DNA of 64,000 nt from Pleionea litopenaei (GTDB lineage: Bacteria; Pseudomonadota; Gammaproteobacteria; Enterobacterales; Kangiellaceae). The translations under genes and the position numbers were made by a program. This document shows positions 33,289 to 41,242 of this stretch, one piece after another. The DNA is taken from assembly GCF_031198435.1 (NCBI RefSeq), contig NZ_CP133548.1, positions 1,428,501 through 1,492,500 on the forward strand. The letters run 5' to 3'. Numbering within the stretch: the first letter of the stretch is position 1; every line of letters starts with the position of its first letter. Under the pieces are notes generated by a model that searched no databases, was not told the DNA's origin, and was given only the letters and a program-made list of their open reading frames with translations.

Positions 33289-33693
33289 TTATTGCCTCGT
33301 TGCTGCGACAGACACGTTCTGAACACCAGCGCCTTTAACGGCATCTAGTACTTTCATCACAACCCCAGCTTTGGAGTCTTTATCTGCCTGAATAACTATC
33401 GAACCCTCTGGTGCCTCAGCCTTAAGCCTTTGTACTTCAACCTTCAGCTTTTCAACTTCCGACTTTTTATTATCTATATAGACATCGCCCGCTTTGGTGA
33501 TCGCGATAAATATATTCGCATCACTGCGAGGAGTGGCAGTTAAACCGGCAGGATTGGTTACATCGATACCCGCCTCTTTAACAAAAGACGCCGTCACGAT
33601 AAAGAAAATCAACATAATGAACACGATGTCGAGCATCGGCGTCATATCGATTTCAGATTCTTCTTCTTGTCTCTTTGCAATTTTCTTTGGCAT
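33289..33693 (-). CDS. exbD: ExbD-family biopolymer transport protein
   Basis: 134-aa bitopic membrane protein with one TM holding the proton-path Asp: IDMTPMLDIVFIMLIFFIVTA near residues 16-36, where the Asp in MLDIVF is the conserved charged residue. The periplasmic domain ends GAGVQNVSVAA, as in ExbD2. It lies between exbB (9-nt gap) and tonB (2-nt gap). Together they form the motor that energises TonB. Confidence 0.95.
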   Translation of the reverse strand: MPKKIAKRQEEESEIDMTPMLDIVFIMLIFFIVTASFVKEAGIDVTNPAGLTATPRSDANIFIAITKAGDVYIDNKKSEVEKLKVEVQRLKAEAPEGSIVIQADKDSKAGVVMKVLDAVKGAGVQNVSVAATRQ

Positions 33694-33702
33694 AACTAAA
33701 CC

Positions 33703-34215
33703 TTAATGCTGTGGCATACGATCAGCGAGCTGCTCAGCTTTAATTCGCGCGGTGTATTCTAAACGAGTCGAAATAAACAGCCCTGACAGAGCCGCAACCA
33801 TTCCTGACATAGTCGGAATTGTCGCTTGAGTAATACCACCAGCCATATCGCGAGGATCACCCGTTCCGAATAACGACATCAGTTCGAATACTGTAATCAT
33901 TCCAGTTACCGTTCCAAGAAGACCAATCATTGGGCAAATTGCCACAAGGGTCTTAATGAAACCAACGCCTGTATTCAACTTCTCAGACATTTGAGAAATC
34001 CAAGCTTCCCGGATCTTTCTTGCTTGCCATGAACTGGTATCCGCTCGATTTTCCCACTCAGCGATCATTAATCGCGCTTCTTTCGGAAAAACAAAGGTGT
34101 AGTACCAAATTCGTTCGAATATCATGGTCCACATTAGGAAGAGAACGAGTGCTACTACATAGAGCACTCCTCCTCCTGCATCAAGAAAGTCTTTTATAAG
34201 GTTAATTAACCCCAT
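33703..34215 (-). CDS. exbB: ExbB-family proton channel protein (ExbB2 type)
   Basis: 170-aa MotA/TolQ/ExbB protein with three TMs: GGGVLYVVALVLFLMWTMIF near 14-33, then the paired helices around TLVAICPMIGLLGTVTGMI (about 90-110) and MSGMVAALSGLFIS (about 135-150). It lacks the long N-terminus of TtpC. It lies 2 nt after ttpC. It assembles with ExbD into the proton-conducting stator. Confidence 0.95.
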   Translation of the reverse strand: MGLINLIKDFLDAGGGVLYVVALVLFLMWTMIFERIWYYTFVFPKEARLMIAEWENRADTSSWQARKIREAWISQMSEKLNTGVGFIKTLVAICPMIGLLGTVTGMITVFELMSLFGTGDPRDMAGGITQATIPTMSGMVAALSGLFISTRLEYTARIKAEQLADRMPQH

Positions 34216-34217
34216 AA

Positions 34218-35573
34218 TTACTTACCTTCAACGTGTTGCGCAATTAACCCAGACGATTGTTCTTCTAACATGTGTACCAACGTTTTCGATTTCGCAGATA
34301 CAAATGCATGTAACAAGATTAGAGGAATCGCCGCAACAATACCAAGAACCGTTGTAATCAATGCTGACGAAATACCACCCGCCATAACACTGGTGTCACC
34401 TGCTCCATAAAGCGTAATACCTTGGAAGGTTTCAATCATACCGGTAACCGTTCCGAGTAGACCCATCAATGGAGAGACAGCGGCGAAAATCTTAATAATT
34501 GCAATACGAGTTTCTAATCGTGGAAGCTCTTTAAGAACGGCTTCGTCTAATTTCAACTCTAAGTTCTCAAAACTATCATCTTTGTTCGCAAGGTACACTG
34601 ACATAACTCGACCCAACGGGTTATTGCCTGGTGTTGAGCTTTTTGCTTGCTTGCGCATTTTCGCGCCAGTCGCACTCAATACACCTAAACGCTCAAGTGC
34701 AATGATGAATCCGATAATAAGAACCACAACAATGGCCCAGCCTACAATGCCAGCATGTGCTTCGAAACGCTCTAACCAATCTTCACGGTCTTTTTCACGT
34801 TCAACGATGTTGCCGTGAGAAGGATCGATTGGGAACAACGCAAACTTGCCGCCACTTGACGCATAGCTTGAAACTACACCCATAACACCGCTTGGTTCTT
34901 TCGGTTGCTTCGGTAATGCTTCAACGTTTTTTGAACCAAGGTTATAAACCACAAACTCATCGTCTACGATAAGGTTAAACGTACCGATTCGAGTGATGGG
35001 TTTAACCACTGAGCGACCTGATTGATCCAACATTTCACCATCAAAGGTAACGATCTTGCCTTGCTCGTTCATTTCTGTTTGCAACGCAACCCACAATGAA
35101 CGTAACTCAGGAATCGTAGGAATCTCTTTACGAGCAGCCAATTCAAGCAACGTCTGTTGGCGACCTGGATATTGTGCGCTCACGATAGAGGTATCGATCG
35201 TCGCAGCCGCATCAGCAGAAACCTGACGTACAACACCGATGGCTTCACCAAGGTTACCCAACTTGATACGTAAACGTTCAGTGAACTCACCCAATTGAAC
35301 TTCGTTGGTATCGTAAGTCTTTTTAAGTTCTTCGCTACGTGCTTCTTCGCGAGCTAACTCAGCTTTCGCTTCGTTTAAAAGACGTTGTTGTTGATTTCGA
35401 TCATTCTTAAAGCGCTGAATACGTTGAGCATTTTCTCTCGACTCAGTACGCTCTGCCGCTTTAATGGTTTTCAATAACTCGTCAAGCGAGTCTACTTGTT
35501 TGACTTCTGCAGCCTGTGCCATACCCACGGTTGCGGTGAATAATGAAGTCAGAATTAATTTATGCATTTTCAT
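34218..35573 (-). CDS. ttpC: TtpC-type MotA/TolQ/ExbB protein with a periplasmic coiled-coil domain
   Basis: 451-aa ExbB-like protein of the TonB2 system, called TtpC in Vibrio, where it is needed for TonB2-dependent iron uptake. A signal peptide (residues 1-21, ending AQA) precedes a coiled coil (about 25-110), a periplasmic domain (to about 270), a TM (GIVGWAIVVVLIIGFIIAL) and the MotA/ExbB core with AAVSPLMGLLGTVTGMIETFQG and TTVLGIVAAIPLILLHAFV. It lies 2 nt after the DUF3450 gene. Confidence 0.9.
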   Translation of the reverse strand: MKMHKLILTSLFTATVGMAQAAEVKQVDSLDELLKTIKAAERTESRENAQRIQRFKNDRNQQQRLLNEAKAELAREEARSEELKKTYDTNEVQLGEFTERLRIKLGNLGEAIGVVRQVSADAAATIDTSIVSAQYPGRQQTLLELAARKEIPTIPELRSLWVALQTEMNEQGKIVTFDGEMLDQSGRSVVKPITRIGTFNLIVDDEFVVYNLGSKNVEALPKQPKEPSGVMGVVSSYASSGGKFALFPIDPSHGNIVEREKDREDWLERFEAHAGIVGWAIVVVLIIGFIIALERLGVLSATGAKMRKQAKSSTPGNNPLGRVMSVYLANKDDSFENLELKLDEAVLKELPRLETRIAIIKIFAAVSPLMGLLGTVTGMIETFQGITLYGAGDTSVMAGGISSALITTVLGIVAAIPLILLHAFVSAKSKTLVHMLEEQSSGLIAQHVEGK

Positions 35574-35575
35574 TA

Positions 35576-36349
35576 TTATTTCTCCGGAGTCGCTACAGGT
35601 ACAACAATCAGCTTCTTAGCTTTCATATTTATATCTTTGATCGCTCGGCGAACAGCTGAGGCTTGACCGCCATCTAACCACGCCCAATCTTTGGCTTCTT
35701 TGTCCCAAATCGCAGCTTGTACATTGTCCCCACGAGTTGCGAACATAAGAGCGGTACGACCAAATTGTAAGAAGTCTACTTCACGCTCGGTTCCACCGAT
35801 GTCCATTGGACCGGCATAAACAAGCGTTTCTTTACCGTAACGAATTTCATCAACGTATGCGCCGAGAATCATTCGATACTTTTCTGAAGTAGATACGTCA
35901 GCACGAAGCATAATTTGACGTAGCTTGTCGACGTCTTCAAGACGTTGTTCTTTTCGGAATGGAACATCTAACTCAACAAAGTTACCTAGTCGCTCAATCA
36001 TTTCATCCATCAATGGCATAAGACCACGCTCAGTCTCATCGATGGTGTTCATTTGATTTTGCAATGACTCCATCTCTTCTTCTTGAGATGCGATCGATTT
36101 TTCAAGACGTAGGTTGTAAGCCTTGAACTGCTCAATTTGGGTCAACGTCGCTTTGTATTCGGCGTTCAAATCAAGCGTTGTTTCGGCAAGCCGGTCAATC
36201 TGCTTTTGAGCCGATGCCGCTGACTTATCGATCTTAACTTCAACTTTAACTGATGGATCTAACGTTCCACCTATGGATGCCCCTGAGAAGCAGCCCATTA
36301 CAGCTGCTAGAGAGACTGCGAAAATTCGAGATATTTTTTTATTTAGCAT
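35576..36349 (-). CDS. DUF3450 periplasmic coiled-coil protein, first gene of the TonB2 operon
   Basis: 257 aa with a signal peptide (to about residue 27, SIGG) and a long coiled coil (about 45-110, YKATLTQIEQFKAYNLRLEK). A globular part has LDVPFRKEQRLEDVDKLR and AALMFATRGD-like residues. I recognise PF11932 (DUF3450), which habitually precedes ttpC. Its biochemical role is unknown, but the gene context ties it to TonB-dependent transport. Confidence 0.9.
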   Translation of the reverse strand: MLNKKISRIFAVSLAAVMGCFSGASIGGTLDPSVKVEVKIDKSAASAQKQIDRLAETTLDLNAEYKATLTQIEQFKAYNLRLEKSIASQEEEMESLQNQMNTIDETERGLMPLMDEMIERLGNFVELDVPFRKEQRLEDVDKLRQIMLRADVSTSEKYRMILGAYVDEIRYGKETLVYAGPMDIGGTEREVDFLQFGRTALMFATRGDNVQAAIWDKEAKDWAWLDGGQASAVRRAIKDINMKAKKLIVVPVATPEK

Positions 36350-36663
36350 GTGACTTCCTGAGTTTGCTATGAAAGTTATGCTGGATATTACAGCTTGTTT
36401 AATACTCCAAACTGCCCCAATTTGCCCAGCTGTCGACCAATCTCTTCTTTAAAACACCGAAATGGCCAAAACTTAGGCGATTTTCTTTGTTCTAAAAAGA
36501 AAACAGCAAAGCCCGCAAAAATACGAGATTCGCGAATCGCATCGAATATAAACACTTATACCGTCATAGTCAATGAGATCGCAGAATAATAAACAATTGA
36601 ATATCCGCAAAAAATGGTGCTTTTTTGCTCAACGAAGAAGGGAAATAAAAAGGGTTAAAAATG
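36350..36663. other. Upstream region of the TonB2 operon with two inverted repeats
   Basis: No gene is supported. It contains a perfect 12-bp palindrome GATTCGCGAATC (36527-36538), about 178 nt before the DUF3450 start, and an inverted repeat TTTTCTTT / AAAGAAAA (36481-36503). I see no convincing Fur box, although iron control would be expected for such an operon. No -10/-35 pair stands out. Confidence 0.5.
36527..36538. promoter_or_regulatory. Perfect palindrome GATTCGCGAATC, possible operator
   Basis: A 12-bp perfect dyad in the only sizeable non-coding stretch before the TonB2 operon. Its form suits a dimeric regulator, but no known consensus is matched with confidence and the position is far upstream. 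Confidence 0.3.
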
Positions 36664-36697
36664 CAATAGTTGGTGGTACGACCAGTACCACCTATTG
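36664..36697 (-). terminator. Hairpin terminator at the pspC stop codon
   Basis: GGTGGTAC (36672-36679) pairs with GTACCACC (36685-36692) around a 5-nt loop; CAATA/TATTG extend it with a bulge. The pspC stop lies inside the arm. A short T-run follows about 10 nt later on the minus strand, so it is probably the psp operon terminator, though not of ideal form. Confidence 0.6.
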
Positions 36698-37114
36698 CTT
36701 AATATTAGACAGCTCTTGTTCCAAAATAAATCGCGGCGATGTTACCTCGGCTTCCATCTTTTCTAATCGCTGTTTTAATGAATGTAGTTTATTTTCAATC
36801 ACTTGAATATCGTGTTTCGGTTTTGAACTTTTGACTTTATCCGACACAGCTCCCTTAATATCGGATACGCAGCGGGCAACTTTTTGCTCTGTCGAGCCGG
36901 GTTTGATTGGTCCATCGGCATCGAGCAGTAAGTACGCAATTAAATAAGCAATAATTATGGGTCCACCTGCCGTGAACAAAAAGGCCAACACCACAGCCAA
37001 TCGCACCACCCATGGTTCGACCTCCAATGAGCGAGCAACACCAGCACACACGCCTGCTATTTTGCTCCGATGACGATCTCGACGCAACGGTGTTTTAAAT
37101 ATATCAGCGCCCAT
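36692..37114 (-). CDS. pspC: Phage-shock protein C (PspC)
   Basis: Inner-membrane sensor partner of the Psp response. The PspC domain (about 15-75) has SKIAGVCAGVARSLEVEPWVVRL, then a TM (FTAGGPIIIAYLIAYLLL). The C-terminal part (about 105-135) is a short coiled coil (IENKLHSLKQRLEKMEAE). From the ATG at 37114 it is 140 aa and overlaps pspB by 11 nt, with GGAG upstream. Confidence 0.94.
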   Translation of the reverse strand: MGADIFKTPLRRDRHRSKIAGVCAGVARSLEVEPWVVRLAVVLAFLFTAGGPIIIAYLIAYLLLDADGPIKPGSTEQKVARCVSDIKGAVSDKVKSSKPKHDIQVIENKLHSLKQRLEKMEAEVTSPRFILEQELSNIKQ

Positions 37115-37364
37115 GATTCGTTCTCCAACCGGGAGCTTTGTCATCTAAAATCGACTCTAAATTTTTCACTCGTTCGGTCAACTGTTCGGCAAGCAAGTGA
37201 AGTTGTTCAACTTTTTCAGGCTCTGACGTTGACGTTGATTTATTGGTAACTTTTGACTCGCTCGATTTCGTGTTTTTTTCTCCTCGATAATGCAGTTTTA
37301 ACCAATAAGGAACAACGACGACCAAAAATATCGCTCCTAAGATAAACATCACTTCGTCGGACAT
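37104..37364 (-). CDS. pspB: Phage-shock protein B (PspB)
   Basis: 86-aa membrane protein with one N-terminal TM (VMFILGAIFLVVVVPYWLKLHY) and a cytoplasmic coiled coil. PspB with PspC relieves PspA inhibition of PspF under envelope stress. The YWLKLHY juxtamembrane segment matches PspB. A Ser/Thr/Lys-rich stretch (about 32-48) is longer than in E. coli PspB. It lies 25 nt after pspA. Confidence 0.92.
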   Translation of the reverse strand: MSDEVMFILGAIFLVVVVPYWLKLHYRGEKNTKSSESKVTNKSTSTSEPEKVEQLHLLAEQLTERVKNLESILDDKAPGWRTNHGR

Positions 37365-37389
37365 TTAATTAACCTCCCAATTGACTTGC

Positions 37390-38064
37390 TTACTCAGCGT
37401 TCTTTGGTTGCTTCAGTTTTTCTTTCAAAGACTTCAACTCGCTCTCAACTTTATCTTGAGCTTCCAATTCCTCAATTTGGCTTTTCAAGTTGGGTTTGCT
37501 GCTTACTTGATTGGCCTCCACTTCGGCTTCCATCTGATCCAGTTTTCTCTCAATGCTCTGATACTTCTCTACCACATTACCTGCGTCAGCTTGATACAGC
37601 TTGCGGCTGATTTTCACTCGCGATTGTTGGGCATTAAATCGAGTTTGTAACGCTTGTTGACGAGTTCTAGCATCAATCAATTTTTCCTGTAATTGATTGA
37701 TCTCTTGAGTGAGCTTGCCAATCGTTTCATCGAGGTGGAGAATTTGACTCTCGAGCTCAGCACGTTGCGCTTCGAGTTTATGCTTTTCGGCCAATGCCGC
37801 TTTTGCCAAATCTTCACGCTCTTTTTGCAAAGCCAATTCGGCTTTGCTGCGCCAGTCATCCACTTCTTGATTGAGCCACTCTAAACGGCGCAATAACTCT
37901 TTTTTATCTGCCAGTGTTTTTGCCGATGAAGTACGAACTTCCACTAACGTATCTTCCATTTCTTGAATGATCATGCGAATCAACTTTTCAGGATTCTCGG
38001 CTTTTTCTAGAAGCGCATTCATGTTCGAATTAATAATGTCGGCAAAACGCGAAAAAATACTCAC
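37390..38064 (-). CDS. pspA: Phage-shock protein A (PspA)
   Basis: Peripheral membrane ESCRT-III-like protein that stabilises damaged membrane and, when stress is absent, binds and inhibits PspF. It begins MSIFSRFADIINSNMNALL, the amphipathic membrane helix, with ENPEKLIRMIIQEMEDTL next. The rest is a long coiled coil to residue 224. Its start overlaps the stop of the upstream small gene by four bases (ATGA), so the two are coupled. Confidence 0.96.
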   Translation of the reverse strand: MSIFSRFADIINSNMNALLEKAENPEKLIRMIIQEMEDTLVEVRTSSAKTLADKKELLRRLEWLNQEVDDWRSKAELALQKEREDLAKAALAEKHKLEAQRAELESQILHLDETIGKLTQEINQLQEKLIDARTRQQALQTRFNAQQSRVKISRKLYQADAGNVVEKYQSIERKLDQMEAEVEANQVSSKPNLKSQIEELEAQDKVESELKSLKEKLKQPKNAE

Positions 38065-38333
38065 GACTCAATACTCCACTGCTCTTTTTTGAGTGTTTCT
38101 GGAACGGGCTCTAAAACCACTCGAATTGGGTTAAAAATATATTCAACTGCCGCAGGCGTCATTTCTGTCTGTTCATCATTGAACGATAATGCAAACAACA
38201 AAGAACCTAAAATGGCCAAGCCTAATACGACCGAATTGCGTACCTGTTGCATGGTCACTTTTGTCATAACGTTAGCGCCAAGCCTCCGGTAACGGCTATT
38301 GCTGCTCTGATAATTTATACGACTCGACTTCAT
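38061..38333 (-). CDS. Small membrane protein, first gene of the psp operon, unrecognised
   Basis: 90 aa. A basic N-terminus (about 1-32) leads to one TM (about 33-50, SVVLGLAILGSLLFALSF). A polar tail of about 40 residues with AAVEYIFNPIRVVLEPVP follows. GGAGG lies 7 nt before the ATG at 38333, a strong start; an internal ATG at 38267 has no well-spaced ribosome site. It lies between the sigma-54 promoter candidate and pspA, overlapping pspA by four bases, so it must be induced with it. I do not match it to PspD, PspE or PspG. Confidence 0.75.
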   Translation of the reverse strand: MKSSRINYQSSNSRYRRLGANVMTKVTMQQVRNSVVLGLAILGSLLFALSFNDEQTEMTPAAVEYIFNPIRVVLEPVPETLKKEQWSIES

Positions 38334-38433
38334 TGTCTTACCTCCGTTCTAATCAACAACACGATCCTCTCAACCCACTTCAACCATTCGACGGCAATGT
38401 TGAGCGATCGCGTTAGTTACCTGTTTGTATGCT

Positions 38434-38449
38434 TACAAATACCATGCCA
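38434..38449 (-). promoter_or_regulatory. Sigma-54 promoter candidate of the psp operon
   Basis: The minus strand reads TGGCATGGTATTTGTA against the consensus TGGCACG-N4-TTGCW: the -24 GG is exact, spacing is exact, and one mismatch lies in each half. It is about 100 nt before the first psp gene and opposite the pspF start, as expected for a PspF-activated promoter. Confidence 0.75.
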
Positions 38450-38570
38450 TCCATTCAAAATCAGGTAACATATTGTTTAATCGGGCTTTTTCGTACAGAA
38501 GACTAGTAATCGAATGCAGCTTGAGGTTAAACTTACCAAAATGTCGTGAAATTCACTAATTCTCAAAGCG

Positions 38571-39587
38571 ATGACAGGAATGCCCTTAAGAGAACCGGAT
38601 AATTTAATTGGCGAATCGAGTTGTTTTTTAGAGTGCTTAGAAAAAGTTTCTCGAGCCGCTGCGCTGAACCGCCCTGTTCTCGTCGTGGGTGAGCGCGGAA
38701 CTGGTAAAGAGTTAATAGCGTCACGCCTTCATTACCTATCGTCGCGCTGGGAACAGCCTTTTATCAAGCTCAATTGCGCCGCCATTAACGAGAACCTTTT
38801 AGAGTCGGAACTCTTTGGCCACGAAGCAGGCTCATTTACTGGTGCAAAAGGAAAACACTCAGGTCGATTTGAACTTGCCGACCGAGGAACCCTGTTTCTT
38901 GATGAATTAGCAACCTCTTCACCCTTGGTGCAAGAAAAGTTGTTACGGGTGATTGAGTACGGTGAGTTTGAAAGAGTCGGGGGCAACCGTACCTTGACCG
39001 TCGATGTTCGCTTAGTTGCGGCGACCAACGAAGACTTACCGACGCTGGCCGAGCAAGGTAAATTTCGACACGATCTTTTGGATCGACTGGCCTTCGATGT
39101 AATTACGCTCCCGCCGTTGCGAGAACGCAAAGAAGATCTACTTTTATTGGCTCATCATTTCGCAGTAAAAATGTCCGTTGAACTCGGAGAGTCTGTTTTC
39201 AAGGGGTTTAGTGAGTATGCAGAAAACCAGTTAATAGACTATCATTGGCCAGGTAATGTTCGAGAACTCAAGAATGTGATTGAGCGGAGTATTTATTTGA
39301 ACGCCACTGACTCTCCTATTGAGGCACTAAATTTGGATCCCTTCGAATCTCCATTTCGCCCAGGGCAATCAAAAAAACCAGTCAGCTCGAACACGCCTAA
39401 TAAAGCACCCGCCGGAATTGAGTTTCCGTTAGACTTAAAACAATATTCCCAAGATACTGAAATTAACGTCATCAAACAGGCTCTTGAACACGCCCAATTT
39501 AATCAGAAAAAGACGGCTGAGCTTTTAAACCTAACTTATCATCAGCTGCGTGGCTATCTTAAAAAATATAGCCTCATTGATGGCTAG
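38571..39587 (+). CDS. pspF: Psp operon transcriptional activator PspF
   Basis: Sigma-54 enhancer-binding protein without a regulatory N-terminal domain, typical of PspF. The AAA+ domain runs from about 10 to 240: Walker A GERGTGKE, GSFTGA (loop 1 that contacts sigma-54, usually GAFTGA), Walker B LFLDE, and an HWPGNVRELKN stretch with the R-finger region before it. A C-terminal Fis-type HTH (NQKKTAELLNLTYHQLRGYLKKY) ends it. 338 aa. Divergent from the psp operon; 8 nt before sapA. Confidence 0.95.
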   Translation: MTGMPLREPDNLIGESSCFLECLEKVSRAAALNRPVLVVGERGTGKELIASRLHYLSSRWEQPFIKLNCAAINENLLESELFGHEAGSFTGAKGKHSGRFELADRGTLFLDELATSSPLVQEKLLRVIEYGEFERVGGNRTLTVDVRLVAATNEDLPTLAEQGKFRHDLLDRLAFDVITLPPLRERKEDLLLLAHHFAVKMSVELGESVFKGFSEYAENQLIDYHWPGNVRELKNVIERSIYLNATDSPIEALNLDPFESPFRPGQSKKPVSSNTPNKAPAGIEFPLDLKQYSQDTEINVIKQALEHAQFNQKKTAELLNLTYHQLRGYLKKYSLIDG

Positions 39588-39595
39588 CAAAAGCG

Positions 39596-41242
39596 ATGAA
39601 TCCTTTAATCAAAAAGTTTACATTGACGCTCACTTTGCTCGTGACTAGTAGTTTACTGCTCGTGAGCTGCGAACAAAGTGACATTGAAAAAGAAGCATAC
39701 TCAAACACCTTAATCTACTGTTCAGAGGGTAGCCCAGATAGTTTCGATCCACACACCGTAACCATAGGAACAGCATTTGATGCTTCGGCGCGACAAGTCT
39801 ACAACCGACTGGTCGAATTTAAACCTGGAACCGTTGAGATTCAACCATCGTTGGCAGAACGCTGGAAGATTGACACAACCGGAACCCTGTATACTTTTTA
39901 CCTTCGAAAGAAGGTAGCTTTTCATAGTAATGAAGCCTTTACACCCAGCCGATTTATGACAGCGGACGATGTATTGTTTTCTTTCGAGCGCCAGAAAAAT
40001 CCAAACCATCCGTACCATAGAGTCGGTAACAGAGACTTTGCCTACTTTAACTTTCAAGGCTTAAACCGTTTAATTCAGACCATCAACGTCATTGATCAAC
40101 ACACCATTCAATTTCAACTCTCGCGACCATACAGCCCATTCTTGTCAGTAATGGCAATGGAGTTTACATCGATAATGTCGGCGGAGTATGGGCAAAAGCT
40201 AATTGAGCTAGGTCGCAAAGGCGATATTATCCAAAAGCCAATCGGTACCGGCCCTTTTCGGTTTATTCGATATCAAGCTGACGCTTATATACGTTACAAA
40301 CGACATGAGCAATATTGGAAAGGTGCTGAATCTCTCGAAAACTTGGTATTCGCTATTACGCCCGACCCATCACTTCGCTTTGCCAGAATGACCGCGGGAG
40401 AATGTGATGTTATGAGCAACCCACTGCCCATACAAATAAAAACGTTAACCCAACAATCAAACATCAATGTATTAAGTCAAAGAGGCTTAAATATCGCATA
40501 CTGGGCATTTAATACACGCAAACCACCACTGGATAACCTGGATGTTCGAAGAGCGCTAAATCATGCGATTAATCGCGAAGCCATTTTAAAAGCGGTTTAC
40601 TTCGGGCTCGCGGAAAAAGCGAGAAACCCTATTCCACCGAATATGTGGTCACATCTTGATGATATTCCAGAATATGAATATAACCCGCAATTGGCGCGTA
40701 ACTTACTGTACAAAGCAGGCTATCCAAATGGCTTCGAAATTGATATTTGGACCTTCCCAGAACAAAGAGCTTACAACCCGAACAGTGTAAAAACAGCAGA
40801 GTTAATACAGCAAGACCTTAAAGACATCGGTGTTAGGGCAAAAATAATTACCTATGAAGTAGGAACATTTTTGCAAAAAGTTAAACTTGGCGAGCATCAA
40901 ACAGCGCTTCAAGGTTGGATTGCTGACAATGGTGATCCGGATAACTTTATGAGTTCACTACTCAGCTGTGAAGCGACAATTCCAGGCCAAAACTCGGCAT
41001 TTTGGTGCCATGAAGAGTTCGACGCCATCATAAAAGATGCTCAAGCAATATCCAACTTAAAACAGCGCACGTTACTCTATCAGCGAGCACAAAAGTTATT
41101 CAAGAGTCAGGCGCCGTGGTTAACCATCGCGCATACTCGCCAAAATATTATCGTCAACAAACGAGTGAAAAACCTAAACCTTTCGCTTTCAGGCGGGATA
41201 TTTTTCAGTGGTGTTCATTTAGATACTGAGGAGTCAAAGTAA
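39596..41242 (+). CDS. sapA: SapA-like peptide ABC transporter substrate-binding lipoprotein
   Basis: Solute-binding protein of the DppA/OppA family, 548 aa. Lipobox LLLVSC puts the lipidated Cys at about residue 25, so it is membrane-tethered rather than free. PSLAERWKI and DVLFSFERQKNPNHPYH are family stretches. In enterics SapA binds antimicrobial peptides or polyamine-related cargo; the substrate here is unproven. Its stop overlaps the sapB start by one base. Confidence 0.9.
   Translation: MNPLIKKFTLTLTLLVTSSLLLVSCEQSDIEKEAYSNTLIYCSEGSPDSFDPHTVTIGTAFDASARQVYNRLVEFKPGTVEIQPSLAERWKIDTTGTLYTFYLRKKVAFHSNEAFTPSRFMTADDVLFSFERQKNPNHPYHRVGNRDFAYFNFQGLNRLIQTINVIDQHTIQFQLSRPYSPFLSVMAMEFTSIMSAEYGQKLIELGRKGDIIQKPIGTGPFRFIRYQADAYIRYKRHEQYWKGAESLENLVFAITPDPSLRFARMTAGECDVMSNPLPIQIKTLTQQSNINVLSQRGLNIAYWAFNTRKPPLDNLDVRRALNHAINREAILKAVYFGLAEKARNPIPPNMWSHLDDIPEYEYNPQLARNLLYKAGYPNGFEIDIWTFPEQRAYNPNSVKTAELIQQDLKDIGVRAKIITYEVGTFLQKVKLGEHQTALQGWIADNGDPDNFMSSLLSCEATIPGQNSAFWCHEEFDAIIKDAQAISNLKQRTLLYQRAQKLFKSQAPWLTIAHTRQNIIVNKRVKNLNLSLSGGIFFSGVHLDTEESK

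Noticed and set aside
36573-36806. 77-codon plus-strand frame between the TonB2 and psp operons
   Set aside because: Runs antisense into pspC, basic low-complexity product, no ribosome site.
38732-39130. 132-codon minus-strand frame
   Set aside because: Antisense shadow of pspF AAA+ domain; Ser/Arg-rich low-complexity product.
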